From: an uncultured Arenimonas sp.
Lineage (GTDB): Bacteria; Pseudomonadota; Gammaproteobacteria; Xanthomonadales; Xanthomonadaceae
Length of the DNA stretch: 33,998 bases
Direction of reading: 5' to 3'
NCBI GenBank assembly: GCA_946480565.1
Contig: CAMLKR010000010.1
Location: 1-33,998, forward strand
This document shows positions 1 through 6,825 of the stretch, in pieces. The notes under the pieces were generated by a model. It searched no databases. It was not told the origin of the DNA and saw only the letters and a list, made by a program, of their open reading frames with translations. Made by a program: the position numbers and the translations under genes. Position 1 is the stretch's first letter. Every line of letters starts with the position of its first letter.

Positions 1-2
1 CC

Positions 3-245
3 CGCGGCAATCCGCTCGGCTTCCACCGTCGCGACGGCGCCGGTTACCGCCTGCTATGCGAACAGATCGTCGGGCTGGACCGGATCAATCCGCAGGTCGC
101 GGCACGCCTGCTCGGCAGCTTCGAAAGCTGGCGCCGGCTGGCCGAGCCGCAGCGCAGTGCCGCGCGCGAGGCGCTGGCGACGCTGCAGGGCGCGCTGGTG
201 TCGCCCGACAGCCGCGACCTGCTGCAGCGCCTGCTCGAAGACTGA
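3..245 (+). CDS. pepN: Aminopeptidase N (3' end only)
   Basis: Partial gene cut by the left edge; only the last 80 residues are visible. They read through NPLGFHRRDGAGYRLL and LDRINPQVAARLL and end in LLQRLLED. This matches the C-terminal helical (ARM-like, DUF3458 C) domain of gammaproteobacterial M1 aminopeptidase N, where an FHxxDGxGY segment followed by LDxxNPQVAARL is typical. The enzyme is a cytosolic zinc metallopeptidase that removes N-terminal residues in peptide turnover. The HExxH catalytic domain lies outside the window, so activity cannot be judged. The gene converges on the EamA permease gene, 21 bp beyond its stop. The call rests on remembered family sequence. Confidence 0.85.
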   Translation, partial: RGNPLGFHRRDGAGYRLLCEQIVGLDRINPQVAARLLGSFESWRRLAEPQRSAAREALATLQGALVSPDSRDLLQRLLED

Positions 246-260
246 TTCCGGCGGGGGGAG

Positions 261-279
261 CCGCCGTCAGCGGCGGTTT
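261..279. terminator. Hairpin at pepN/permease convergent junction
   Basis: A 6-bp GC stem CCGCCG / CGGCGG (261-266 with 271-276) encloses the loop TCAG and is followed on the plus strand by TTT. It lies in the convergent gap after pepN. The loop carries the stop codon of the minus-strand permease gene (267-269). It could end pepN transcription, but the stem is short and the T-tract weak. Confidence 0.4.
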
Positions 280-1184
280 CCCATCAGGCTGGTCAGCGCC
301 GAACCCAGTACCACCAGGGCCGCGCCGGTATAGCCCAGCCAGCCGATGCGTTCGGGCGCGATGCTTTCGGGCCACAGCGCATGCACCGCCGCCACCGCGC
401 CGACGCACAGCAGCGGCGTCGTCGCCAGGATCGCCGACACGCGCGAGGCCTCCCAGTGCGCCAACGCCTCGGCGAAGGCGCCGTAGGCGACCAGGGTGTT
501 CAGCGCGCAGAACAGCAGCAGCCCCCAGTGCAGGCCGTCGAGCTGCAGCAGTGCCCCGGGCCGCGCCAGCGGCAGCAGCAGCACGCTCGCGCACAGATAG
601 ATGAACAGCAGGATGGCCGGCGACGACAGCCGCAGCAGCAGCTGCTTCTGCAGCAGCGCGTACACCGCCCAGACGATGGCCGCCACCACCACCAGGCCCG
701 AGCCGAAGGCATAACTGGCCGCGCCCACGCCCAGCTGTTCGCGGAAGAACAGTCCCAGGCCGACGAACAGCACCACCAGCCCCGTCCACTGCCAGCGGTT
801 GAAGGATTCGCGGAACACGAAGATGCCGCCCAGCGCCATCAGCAGCGGCGCCAGCTGGATCAGCAGCTGCGCGTTCGCCGGCGAGGTCCACTGCACGCCC
901 AGCAGGTAAAAGATGTAGTTGCCGATCAGGCACAGGGCGGCGGCCAGCAGCAGCCACCAGCGTTTCCGGTCGAGCGTCGCGAAACCGCCCAGGCCGCCGC
1001 GTGCCGCCAGCCAGGCAAGCATCACGCCGGCCGCCAGCAGGAAGCGGAACCAGGTCAGGGTGTAGGGGTCGAGCTGCTGCAGGGTGAGCTTGAGCGCCAC
1101 CGGCAGCGTCGCCCAGCAGGCGGCGGTGACCAGGGCCAACAGCAGGCCGAGTTTCCAGCGGCCGGAGGCCTGGTGCATCGCCAT
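267..1184 (-). CDS. EamA-family (DMT superfamily) transporter
   Basis: The 305-residue protein has about ten hydrophobic segments in two repeated halves, as in the drug/metabolite transporter superfamily. The first half begins LGLLLALVTAACWATLPVA and the second SGLVVVAAIVWAVYALLQ, both typical EamA starts. The length fits the usual 290-310. It should be an inner-membrane permease; the substrate cannot be told from sequence. Start: GTG (1187), ATG (1184) and ATG (1178) are close together. ATG 1184 is chosen because a GGGGGA Shine-Dalgarno lies about 6 bp upstream. The gene is divergent from the repeat-rich lipoprotein gene and convergent with pepN, so it is probably monocistronic. Confidence 0.88.
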   Translation of the reverse strand: MAMHQASGRWKLGLLLALVTAACWATLPVALKLTLQQLDPYTLTWFRFLLAAGVMLAWLAARGGLGGFATLDRKRWWLLLAAALCLIGNYIFYLLGVQWTSPANAQLLIQLAPLLMALGGIFVFRESFNRWQWTGLVVLFVGLGLFFREQLGVGAASYAFGSGLVVVAAIVWAVYALLQKQLLLRLSSPAILLFIYLCASVLLLPLARPGALLQLDGLHWGLLLFCALNTLVAYGAFAEALAHWEASRVSAILATTPLLCVGAVAAVHALWPESIAPERIGWLGYTGAALVVLGSALTSLMGNRR

Positions 1185-1295
1185 CACCCATCCCCCACGT
1201 GAAGGTCGCGCACAGTAGCATGGGCCGCGGCGGCAGGATTAAGCACGGATTCACCGCATCGCGCCGAGACTGCCTTCGCTACCGGGGGAACTCCA

Positions 1296-2489
1296 ATGAC
1301 ACGCCGCCTCGCCCGTTTCGCCCCGCTCCTGCTGCTCCTGCTCGCGGGCTGCGTCACCTATTCCGACAGTTATTACCGCGACGGCGGTTATTACTATCCG
1401 GCCGAAGACGGCTACGGCGACTACTACGCCGGCCCCGACTACGACTATTACGACGACTACAGCTATTCCAGCTACACGCCCTTCTGGGGCCTGGACCGCT
1501 ACGGCTGCGGCGCCTGGTCGAACTGCTCGCCGTACTGGAACAGCTACTACCGCCGCCCCTACGGCGGCTGGAGCCTTTCCTTCGGCAGCCACTGGAACTG
1601 GGGCTACTGGGGCTGGTACGGCCACCACTGGTCGCCTTGGTACGACCACGGCTATTACCGCCCGCGTCCTCCGCACCACCACAACCCGGGTCGCCCGGGC
1701 GGCGGTTATTACCGCCCGCCCTACACCGAGCCGGTGGTGACCAATCCGCCGCGTTTCGATCCGGGCGAGAATCCGCGCCCTCCGTTTCGTCCGCGCCCGC
1801 GTCCGGTGGATGGGCCGGGTGGCGTCGACGGCCTTGCGCCGCAGCCGATGCCGCGCCCCGACTTCGGCAACCGCGGCGGCAAGCCGTACGACCCGGCCGA
1901 TGGCCGCGTGTCGCCGCGGCCGCGTCCGGACCCGCAGGTGCGTCCGGGCCAGGGAACGCCCTACGAGCGGCCGGCGTCGCCGCGCAGCGACTTCCGCCGC
2001 CCGGACGGCAAGGCCTATGGCCCCGGCGATGGCCGCGTCGCGCCGCAGCCGAGGCTGGAAACGCAGCCGGGCACCCAGGCCCCGGAGATGCGCGAGCCGA
2101 CGCCGGCGCCGCGCTACCGCCGTCCGGACATGCGCGAGGGACAGCGGCCCGCGCCGCCGCGCTACCAGCGCCCCGAGATGCGCGAAGCCGCACCGGCCCC
2201 GCGTTACGAGCGCCCGGCGATGCGCGAGGCTTCACCGGCGCCGCGCTACGAACGTCCCGCGATGCGCGAAGCCTCGCCGGCGCCCCGCTACGAGCGCCCG
2301 GCGATGCGCGAGTCCGCGCCGGCCCCGCGCTACGAGCGCCCCGCCATGCGCGAGGCTTCGCCGGCCCCGCGCTACGAGCGGCCGGCCGTGCGCGAGTCCG
2401 CCCCGGCGCGCCGCTACGAGCGCCCGTCGGCCCCGGTCCGCGAAACGAGACCTGCGTCACAGAATGAGACACGCGACGACGAACCCTGA
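1296..2489 (+). CDS. Repeat-rich Tyr/Trp/Pro lipoprotein, function unknown
   Basis: The 397-residue protein is not matched to a family I know. A signal peptide with lipobox LLAGC (Cys19) predicts a lipoprotein, probably in the outer membrane. Residues about 20-145 are dominated by Tyr, Trp, Gly, Asp and His (for example YYRDGGYYY and WNWGYWGWYGHHW). Residues about 145-260 are Pro/Arg-rich, with two copies of a GK-Y-P-DGRV-P-PR motif. Residues 265-378 are eight tandem 14-16-residue units of the type MREASPAPRYERPA. The tail is polar and ends in DDEP. The start has a GGGGGAA ribosome site about 6 bp upstream. Codon use matches the neighbours, which supports real coding. The low-complexity sequence suggests a disordered, cell-envelope or matrix-associated protein; that is inference only. 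Confidence 0.8.
   Translation: MTRRLARFAPLLLLLLAGCVTYSDSYYRDGGYYYPAEDGYGDYYAGPDYDYYDDYSYSSYTPFWGLDRYGCGAWSNCSPYWNSYYRRPYGGWSLSFGSHWNWGYWGWYGHHWSPWYDHGYYRPRPPHHHNPGRPGGGYYRPPYTEPVVTNPPRFDPGENPRPPFRPRPRPVDGPGGVDGLAPQPMPRPDFGNRGGKPYDPADGRVSPRPRPDPQVRPGQGTPYERPASPRSDFRRPDGKAYGPGDGRVAPQPRLETQPGTQAPEMREPTPAPRYRRPDMREGQRPAPPRYQRPEMREAAPAPRYERPAMREASPAPRYERPAMREASPAPRYERPAMRESAPAPRYERPAMREASPAPRYERPAVRESAPARRYERPSAPVRETRPASQNETRDDEP
2088..2429 (+). repeat. Tandem 42-bp coding repeats (8 units)
   Basis: In-frame array encoding eight successive units starting MRE or VRE: MREPTPAPRYRRPD, a 16-residue variant, five near-identical units of the MREASPAPRYERPA type, and VRESAPARRYERPS. Most units are exactly 42 bp, one is 48 bp. 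Differences are mainly E/A/S/P substitutions before PAPRYERPA. The high identity of the central units suggests recent duplication or gene conversion. Confidence 0.93.
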
Positions 2490-2511
2490 GGGCCGAAGCC
2501 CGTGAGCCCGT

Positions 2512-2541
2512 TGCGCCGGCCTTCGGGCCGGCGCATCCTAC
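2512..2541 (-). repeat. REP-like palindrome with GTAG head
   Basis: Read on the minus strand, GTAGGA precedes a perfect 10-bp inverted repeat TGCGCCGGCC / GGCCGGCGCA closed by a 4-nt CGAA loop. A GTAG tetranucleotide next to a GC-rich hairpin is the hallmark of bacterial REP elements mobilised by RAYT-type tyrosine transposases. It lies about 20 bp after the lipoprotein stop and may also act as an mRNA 3' stabiliser or terminator; there is no T-tract. Copy number cannot be checked here. Confidence 0.5.
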
Positions 2542-2706
2542 GGCCCTGACTGACACAGCGCGTCGCTTTATGACGCGAGCGTTGCCCCCGCATCGCCTGT
2601 TCGGCGCCCGGCACCAGGTCCCCTGGATTCCCCCTGTTCCAAGACCCGCCGGGCGCCGACTTTCTTCCGATCCGCCGCGCAAGGCCGCGGATCCCTGATC
2701 CGAAGC

Positions 2707-2748
2707 AAAAAAAAGGGCTGGTAGCTCCCCCCCGGGAGCTACCAGCCC
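2707..2748 (-). terminator. Strong intrinsic terminator (minus strand)
   Basis: A perfect 15-bp inverted repeat, GGGCTGGTAGCTCCC (2715-2729) and GGGAGCTACCAGCCC (2734-2748), has a 4-nt loop. On the minus strand the stem is followed directly by eight T residues (plus-strand A 2707-2714). On the plus strand no T-run follows, so the terminator works on minus-strand transcription. The next genes to the right (mnmG onward) run on the plus strand. No minus-strand protein gene ends here, which implies a noncoding transcript. Confidence 0.92.
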
Positions 2749-2827
2749 TGGCATCCCTGTCACGCGCCTGACCAGCCCCTGTTCAGTCTGGTCAACGCCC
2801 CCCGGCGTTTGGCCGTGGCAGGTGCCA
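2707..2827 (-). ncRNA. Predicted sigma54-dependent small RNA, about 120 nt
   Basis: A minus-strand transcript is inferred from a -24/-12 promoter at 2838-2852 and the strong terminator ending at 2707; the start should lie near 2825-2828. Predicted hairpins in RNA order: a short 5' stem UGGC/GCCA (2827-2816), AACGCC-GGGG-GGCGUU (2809-2794), GACCAG/CUGGUC with the 12-nt loop ACUGAACAGGGG (2793-2770), a linker containing ACAGGGAUG, and the terminator hairpin with a GGGG loop. Unpaired segments are strikingly G-rich. No open reading frame of note is present. I do not recognise it as 6S, 4.5S, tmRNA, RNase P RNA or a named Xanthomonas sRNA. The promoter-terminator pairing is strong sequence evidence, but expression is unproven. 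Confidence 0.7.
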
Positions 2828-2837
2828 TTGAGGAAAA

Positions 2838-2852
2838 GCAGGATCCGTGCCA
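2838..2852 (-). promoter_or_regulatory. Sigma54 (-24/-12) promoter
   Basis: The minus strand reads TTGGCACGGATCCTGCTTTT. GG at -25/-24 and GC at -13/-12 are separated by exactly 10 bp, matching the RpoN consensus TGGCAC-N5-TTGCW except CTGC for TTGC. It faces the terminator at 2707 and would start RNA about 12 bp beyond the GC, near 2826. RpoN promoters need an enhancer-binding protein; its site would be expected to the right, within the first few hundred bases of mnmG. No clear enhancer site was identified. Confidence 0.72.
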
Positions 2853-2877
2853 ACCCCTGCGGGTGCGGCCGGGCCAC

Positions 2878-2899
2878 GGGCGCGGGATAATCCGCGCCC
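2878..2899 (+). promoter_or_regulatory. Palindrome with -10-like core upstream of mnmG
   Basis: GGGCGCGG (2878-2885) and CCGCGCCC (2892-2899) flank GATAAT. GATAAT matches the sigma70 -10 hexamer at five of six bases and sits 32 bp before the mnmG start. No good -35 is visible. The dyad around the -10 could be an operator or form a hairpin in a longer transcript. Only the symmetry is certain. Confidence 0.4.
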
Positions 2900-2923
2900 G
2901 GCCGAAACCAGGAATCCGGTCAC

Positions 2924-4801
2924 ATGGTGAGCTACGACGTCATCGTCATCGGCGGCGGCCACGCGGGCACCGAGGCCGCGCTGGCGGCCGCGCGCGCGGG
3001 TGCGCGCACGCTGCTGCTCACCCACAGCATCGAGACGGTGGGGCAGATGAGCTGCAACCCGGCCATCGGCGGCATCGGCAAGGGCCACCTGGTGCGCGAG
3101 ATCGACGCCCTGGGCGGCGCCATGGCCCGCGCTGCGGATGCGGCGGGCATCCAGTGGCGCACCCTCAACGCCAGCAAGGGCCCGGCCGTTCGCGCCACCC
3201 GCGCCCAGGCCGACCGCGTGCTCTACAAGCAGGCGATCCGGCGCATCGTCGAGAACCAGCACAACCTGGACCTGTTCCAGCAGGCCGTGGACGACCTGGT
3301 GATCGAAGGCGACACCGTCACCGGCGTCATCACCCAGAGCGGCCTGCGTTTCGGCGCGCGAGCCGTGGTGCTGACCGCCGGCACCTTCCTGGCCGGCCGC
3401 ATCCACGTGGGCCTGGTGAACTATCCCGGCGGACGGGCCGGCGACCCGCCCGCGACCACGCTGGCGCAGCGCCTGCGCGAACGCCCGTTCGTCGTGGACC
3501 GGCTAAAGACCGGCACGCCGCCGCGCATCGACGGCCGCAGCATCAACTACGAAGGCCTGGCGGAGCAGCCGGGCGACACGCCGGTGCCGGTGTTCTCCTT
3601 CCTGGGCAGTGCCGCCGAGCATCCGCGCCAGGTCAGCTGCTGGATCACGCATACCAGTGAACGCACGCACGAGATCATCCGCGGCGGCCTGGACCGCTCG
3701 CCGATGTATTCGGGCGTGATCGAGGGCGTGGGCCCGCGTTATTGCCCGTCGATCGAAGACAAGGTGGTGCGCTTCGCCGACAAGGCCTCGCACCAGGTCT
3801 TCATCGAACCCGAGGGCCTGGACACGCACGAGATCTACCCCAATGGCATCTCCACCTCGCTGCCGTATGAGGTGCAGTTCGAGCTGGTGCGCTCGATCAG
3901 GGGTTTCGAGAATGCGCACATCACCCGGCCGGGTTATGCGATCGAATACGACTACTTCGACCCGCGCGGGCTGAAGGCCTCGCTGGAGACCAAGCTCGTG
4001 CACGGCCTGTTCTTCGCCGGCCAGATCAACGGCACCACCGGCTACGAAGAAGCCGCGGCCCAGGGCCTGCTGGCCGGCTTGAACGCCGCGCGCCACGTGA
4101 TGCAGCGCGAGGCCTGGTCGCCGCGCCGCGACCAGGCCTACCTGGGCGTGCTGGTGGACGACCTGGTGACGCACGGCACCACCGAGCCCTACCGCATGTT
4201 CACCAGCCGCGCCGAATACCGGCTGCAGCTGCGCGAGGACAATGCCGACGCGCGCCTGACGCCGGTCGGCCGCGAGCTCGGCCTGGTCGACGACGCGCGC
4301 TGGACCGCGTTCTCGCGCAAGGCCGAGGCGGTGGAAACCGAACGCGCCCGCCTGCAGGCGATCTGGGCCGCGCCCGGCGGCGCCGTCGCGCGCGAGCTCG
4401 AGGCCGCGACCGGCATCGTGCTGGCGCGCGAGGCCACCGCGCTGGACCTGATCAAGCGCCCGGAGCTCGACTACGCCACGCTGACCGCGCTGCCCTCGCT
4501 GCAGCCCGCGGTCGACGACCCGGCGGTGGCCGAGCAGGTCGAGATCGGCGTGAAGTATTCCGGCTACCTCGAGCGCCAGAACGACGAGATCGCCCGCAGC
4601 CGCCGCAACGAGGACACCCGCATTCCGGAAGGCTTCGACTACGCCGGCATTCCCGGCCTGTCGGCCGAACTGCAGTCCAAGCTCGCGGCCGTGCGCCCGG
4701 AAACCATCGGCCAGGCCCAGCGCATCCCGGGCATGACGCCTGCGGCGATCTCGCTGCTGCTGGTGCGCCTGGCCAAACAGCGCGGCCGACGCGTCGCCTG
4801 A
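2924..4801 (+). CDS. mnmG: tRNA uridine-5-carboxymethylaminomethyl(34) synthesis enzyme MnmG
   Basis: The 625-residue protein is close to E. coli MnmG/GidA in length (629). With MnmE it makes the cmnm5U/nm5U modification at wobble U34 of several tRNAs, using FAD, NADH and methylene-THF or glycine in the cytosol. The N-terminal FAD-binding motif [10 protein letters not shown] is at residues 10-19. The family signature [12 protein letters not shown] starts at Cys44, and a second conserved Cys (about 274) lies in [10 protein letters not shown]. The C-terminal helical domain ([14 protein letters not shown], then [13 protein letters not shown]) contacts MnmE and tRNA. An AGGAA ribosome site lies about 9 bp before ATG. 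It is followed after 21 bp by the DUF2062 gene rather than by rsmG, the common neighbour in many bacteria. Confidence 0.98.
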   Translation: MVSYDVIVIGGGHAGTEAALAAARAGARTLLLTHSIETVGQMSCNPAIGGIGKGHLVREIDALGGAMARAADAAGIQWRTLNASKGPAVRATRAQADRVLYKQAIRRIVENQHNLDLFQQAVDDLVIEGDTVTGVITQSGLRFGARAVVLTAGTFLAGRIHVGLVNYPGGRAGDPPATTLAQRLRERPFVVDRLKTGTPPRIDGRSINYEGLAEQPGDTPVPVFSFLGSAAEHPRQVSCWITHTSERTHEIIRGGLDRSPMYSGVIEGVGPRYCPSIEDKVVRFADKASHQVFIEPEGLDTHEIYPNGISTSLPYEVQFELVRSIRGFENAHITRPGYAIEYDYFDPRGLKASLETKLVHGLFFAGQINGTTGYEEAAAQGLLAGLNAARHVMQREAWSPRRDQAYLGVLVDDLVTHGTTEPYRMFTSRAEYRLQLREDNADARLTPVGRELGLVDDARWTAFSRKAEAVETERARLQAIWAAPGGAVARELEAATGIVLAREATALDLIKRPELDYATLTALPSLQPAVDDPAVAEQVEIGVKYSGYLERQNDEIARSRRNEDTRIPEGFDYAGIPGLSAELQSKLAAVRPETIGQAQRIPGMTPAAISLLLVRLAKQRGRRVA

Positions 4802-4822
4802 GCGGCGACCGCCGCGCCGTCC

Positions 4823-5419
4823 ATGCCGGTCCGTTCGCATCCTCTGCACCGACGCTGGCTGGCGCGCCGCCGGCGCCTGCGCCGCTGGCTGCGGCCGCTG
4901 CCGCGGCGCGCGAACGTGGCGCGTTACCCGGTGATCAAGTGGTTCGCCGACGCCGCGCGCCGGCGACCCTACCTGTGGTCGTTCAAGCGCCCGCAGGTGC
5001 TGGCCTCGCTGTATGCCGGCTCGGTGCTGGCGCTGATGCCGGTGTACGGGCTGCAGCTGCTGATCGGCCTGCTGCTGGCGATCGGCGTGCGCGGCAACCT
5101 GACCGTGATGATCGCCCTGCAGATGATCACCAACCCGCTGACGCTGGCGCCGATCTATGTCGGCACCCATGCGCTCGGCAGCTGGCTGATCGGGCTCACC
5201 GGTTACGGCGAAGGGGCCTCGGCCGCAGCGTCGTACATCAACGCCCTCGTGGTGGGCGGGCTGGCGGGTGGCCTGGCGCTGGCCGGCCTGCTCGACCTGT
5301 CCTGGCGCGCCCTGGCCTGGGAGGCGCGGCGCTTCCGCGGCCAGCTGCAGGCCCTGCACGAGCGCTTCGGCTACCGGCACCACGCCCCGGAAGATGACGG
5401 CGCACCGCCCGACCGCTAG
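4823..5419 (+). CDS. DUF2062 domain-containing membrane protein
   Basis: The 198-residue protein has a very basic N-terminal stretch (residues 8-30, mostly Arg), then the DUF2062 region (about 45-170). That region includes KRPQVLASLYAGSVLALMP, a long hydrophobic segment, and MITNPLTLAPIYVGTHALG, the conserved N-P-x-T family core. Two to four membrane segments are likely. The arginine-rich start would face the cytoplasm under the positive-inside rule. No biochemical role is established for the family. The start ATG has no clear ribosome site and lies 21 bp after mnmG, so translation may depend on the upstream gene. The next gene begins 9 bp after its stop, suggesting an mnmG-DUF2062-BNR transcript. 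Confidence 0.88.
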   Translation: MPVRSHPLHRRWLARRRRLRRWLRPLPRRANVARYPVIKWFADAARRRPYLWSFKRPQVLASLYAGSVLALMPVYGLQLLIGLLLAIGVRGNLTVMIALQMITNPLTLAPIYVGTHALGSWLIGLTGYGEGASAAASYINALVVGGLAGGLALAGLLDLSWRALAWEARRFRGQLQALHERFGYRHHAPEDDGAPPDR

Positions 5420-5428
5420 ATTGCCGCG

Positions 5429-6634
5429 ATGAAAACCGCGTTCGCCCTGCTGCTGTTCCCCGTCCTGGCCTCGGCCGCCAGCCCCACCGTCAGCGACTGG
5501 ACCCTGCCGGCGCCAGTGGGCTCGGCGCAGCCCAACCTTTCGCTTGCGCCCGACGGCGACCTGCTGCTGAGCTGGATCGAACGGCGCAAGAACGGCGGGC
5601 ACCGCCTGGCCTTTGCACGCCAGGATCCGGCCACCGGCTGGAGCGCCGCGCAGACCATCGCCCAGGGCAGCGACTGGTTCGTGAACTGGGCCGACGTGCC
5701 GGCCCTGCAGGCCCTGCCCGACGGCAGCCTGTGGGCGCACACCCTGGTGAAGAACGGCAGCGCCACCTATGCCTACGATCTGCGCCTGCTGCGTTCGACC
5801 GATGGCGGAAAAACCTGGGGCGGCGGCGCGCCGGTGCACGACGACGGCACGCCGACCGAGCACGGTTTCGCCAGCCTGTGGATGCAGGGCAAGGGCACGC
5901 TGGGCATCGCCTGGCTCGACGGCCGCCACACCGGCGGCGGCCACGACCACGGCGGCCACGGCGGCGGCGCCATGACCCTGCGCGCCGCGACCTTCGGCAG
6001 CGACGGCCGCAAGCGCGGCGAACACCAGATCGACGCCAGCACCTGCGACTGCTGCCAGACCGACGCCGCGGTCGGCAGTGAGGGCCTGCTGCTGGCCTAC
6101 CGCGACCGCACCGAGGGCGAGATCCGCGACATCGCCGTCGCCCGCTTCGACGGCCGCGCCTGGTCGGCGCCGGTGACCGTGCACGCCGACCGCTGGACGA
6201 TGCCGGCCTGCCCGGTGAACGGCCCGGCCATCGCCGCGCGCGGCCGCCAGGCCTGGGTGGCCTGGTACACCGCGGCCGGCGGCGAACCCAGCCTGCGCCT
6301 GGCCCGTTCGGACGACGCCGGCCGCCGCTTCGGTCCGATGCAGGTGGTCGCCAGGGGGCCGGCGCAGCACGGCCGCGTCGACCTGGCCGCGGACGTCGAC
6401 GGCGTCTGGATGGCCTGGCTGGAAGAGGATCGCGGCCGCCAGTCCCTGTGGCTGGCGCGCTTCAGCCCCGACCTGGCCGCCGAACACTTCCGCCGCAAGG
6501 TCGCCGACGTCACCGGCCGCGGCCGCGCCACCGGCTTCCCCCGCCTGCAGCTGCAGGACGGCGCCGCCTGGCTGGCCTGGACCGACGTGGTCGGCGGACA
6601 GCCCCGGCTGCGGGGCGTCTCGGTGCGGCCCTGA
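5429..6634 (+). CDS. Secreted BNR/sialidase-fold protein
   Basis: The 401-residue protein has a Sec signal peptide (MKTAFALLLFPVLASAAS, cleavage near residue 17). The rest reads as a six-bladed beta-propeller of the sialidase superfamily. A clear Asp-box STDGGKTW lies at 123-130, a second degenerate one is SDDAGRRFG, and blades repeat the pattern of hydrophobic strands ending W-D/E. It lacks a visible arginine triad, so true sialidase activity is doubtful despite likely database naming. Two odd motifs stand out: a His/Gly tract (RHTGGGHDHGGHGGG, 166-180) and CDCCQTD (206-212) followed by CPVNGP (261-266). They suggest metal or cofactor binding rather than glycosidase chemistry. It should be periplasmic or secreted. 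It sits 9 bp after the DUF2062 gene. Confidence 0.8.
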   Translation: MKTAFALLLFPVLASAASPTVSDWTLPAPVGSAQPNLSLAPDGDLLLSWIERRKNGGHRLAFARQDPATGWSAAQTIAQGSDWFVNWADVPALQALPDGSLWAHTLVKNGSATYAYDLRLLRSTDGGKTWGGGAPVHDDGTPTEHGFASLWMQGKGTLGIAWLDGRHTGGGHDHGGHGGGAMTLRAATFGSDGRKRGEHQIDASTCDCCQTDAAVGSEGLLLAYRDRTEGEIRDIAVARFDGRAWSAPVTVHADRWTMPACPVNGPAIAARGRQAWVAWYTAAGGEPSLRLARSDDAGRRFGPMQVVARGPAQHGRVDLAADVDGVWMAWLEEDRGRQSLWLARFSPDLAAEHFRRKVADVTGRGRATGFPRLQLQDGAAWLAWTDVVGGQPRLRGVSVRP

Positions 6635-6825
6635 TTCCGGGTCTGTACCCGGTGGTATGGAACCGGCCTTTGCATTAAGGTGAAGCGGCCTCGCGGGGAG
6701 CGATCCCGGCGGGGGCAGGCAGCGGCTCAAGGGGAGGGAGCGGCACCGTCATCGCGCGGCGTCGCCTTAAGGAGACCCTGGGCTCGTGGTCGTGCACAAC
6801 CCATAGCCCCGACAGGAGTTTTCCC

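Larger units (their letters stand above)
2490..2923. other. 434-bp intergenic region upstream of mnmG
   Basis: No credible protein-coding gene is visible on either strand. The left part has a short hairpin (GGGC CGAA GCCC, 2490-2501) and a REP-like hairpin (2512-2541). Nothing recognisable was seen in 2542-2706. The right part holds a minus-strand intrinsic terminator, the predicted small RNA and its sigma54-type promoter, then a palindrome with a -10-like ATAAT core just before mnmG. Confidence 0.8.

Noticed and set aside
2088..2429. Possible CRISPR array
   Set aside because: The units are contiguous 42-bp coding repeats without unique spacers and stay in frame with the lipoprotein gene.
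2816..2873. G-quadruplex potential in the minus-strand G-tracts of the predicted sRNA
   Set aside because: Several G-runs exist but most are engaged in strong hairpins, and the spacing does not favour a quadruplex over the stems.
1354..2877. A 507-codon minus-strand open frame covering the lipoprotein gene and the mnmG upstream region
   Set aside because: It is antisense to the lipoprotein repeats and reads through the terminator and predicted sRNA. Its product is Arg/Ala/Gly low-complexity and has no plausible start context.
3503..6730. A 1075-codon open frame on the minus strand opposite mnmG, the DUF2062 gene and the BNR gene
   Set aside because: It lies antisense to well-supported genes and its product is low-complexity (Ala, Gly, Gln, His, Arg) with no recognisable domain. 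Long antisense frames are expected in very GC-rich DNA.
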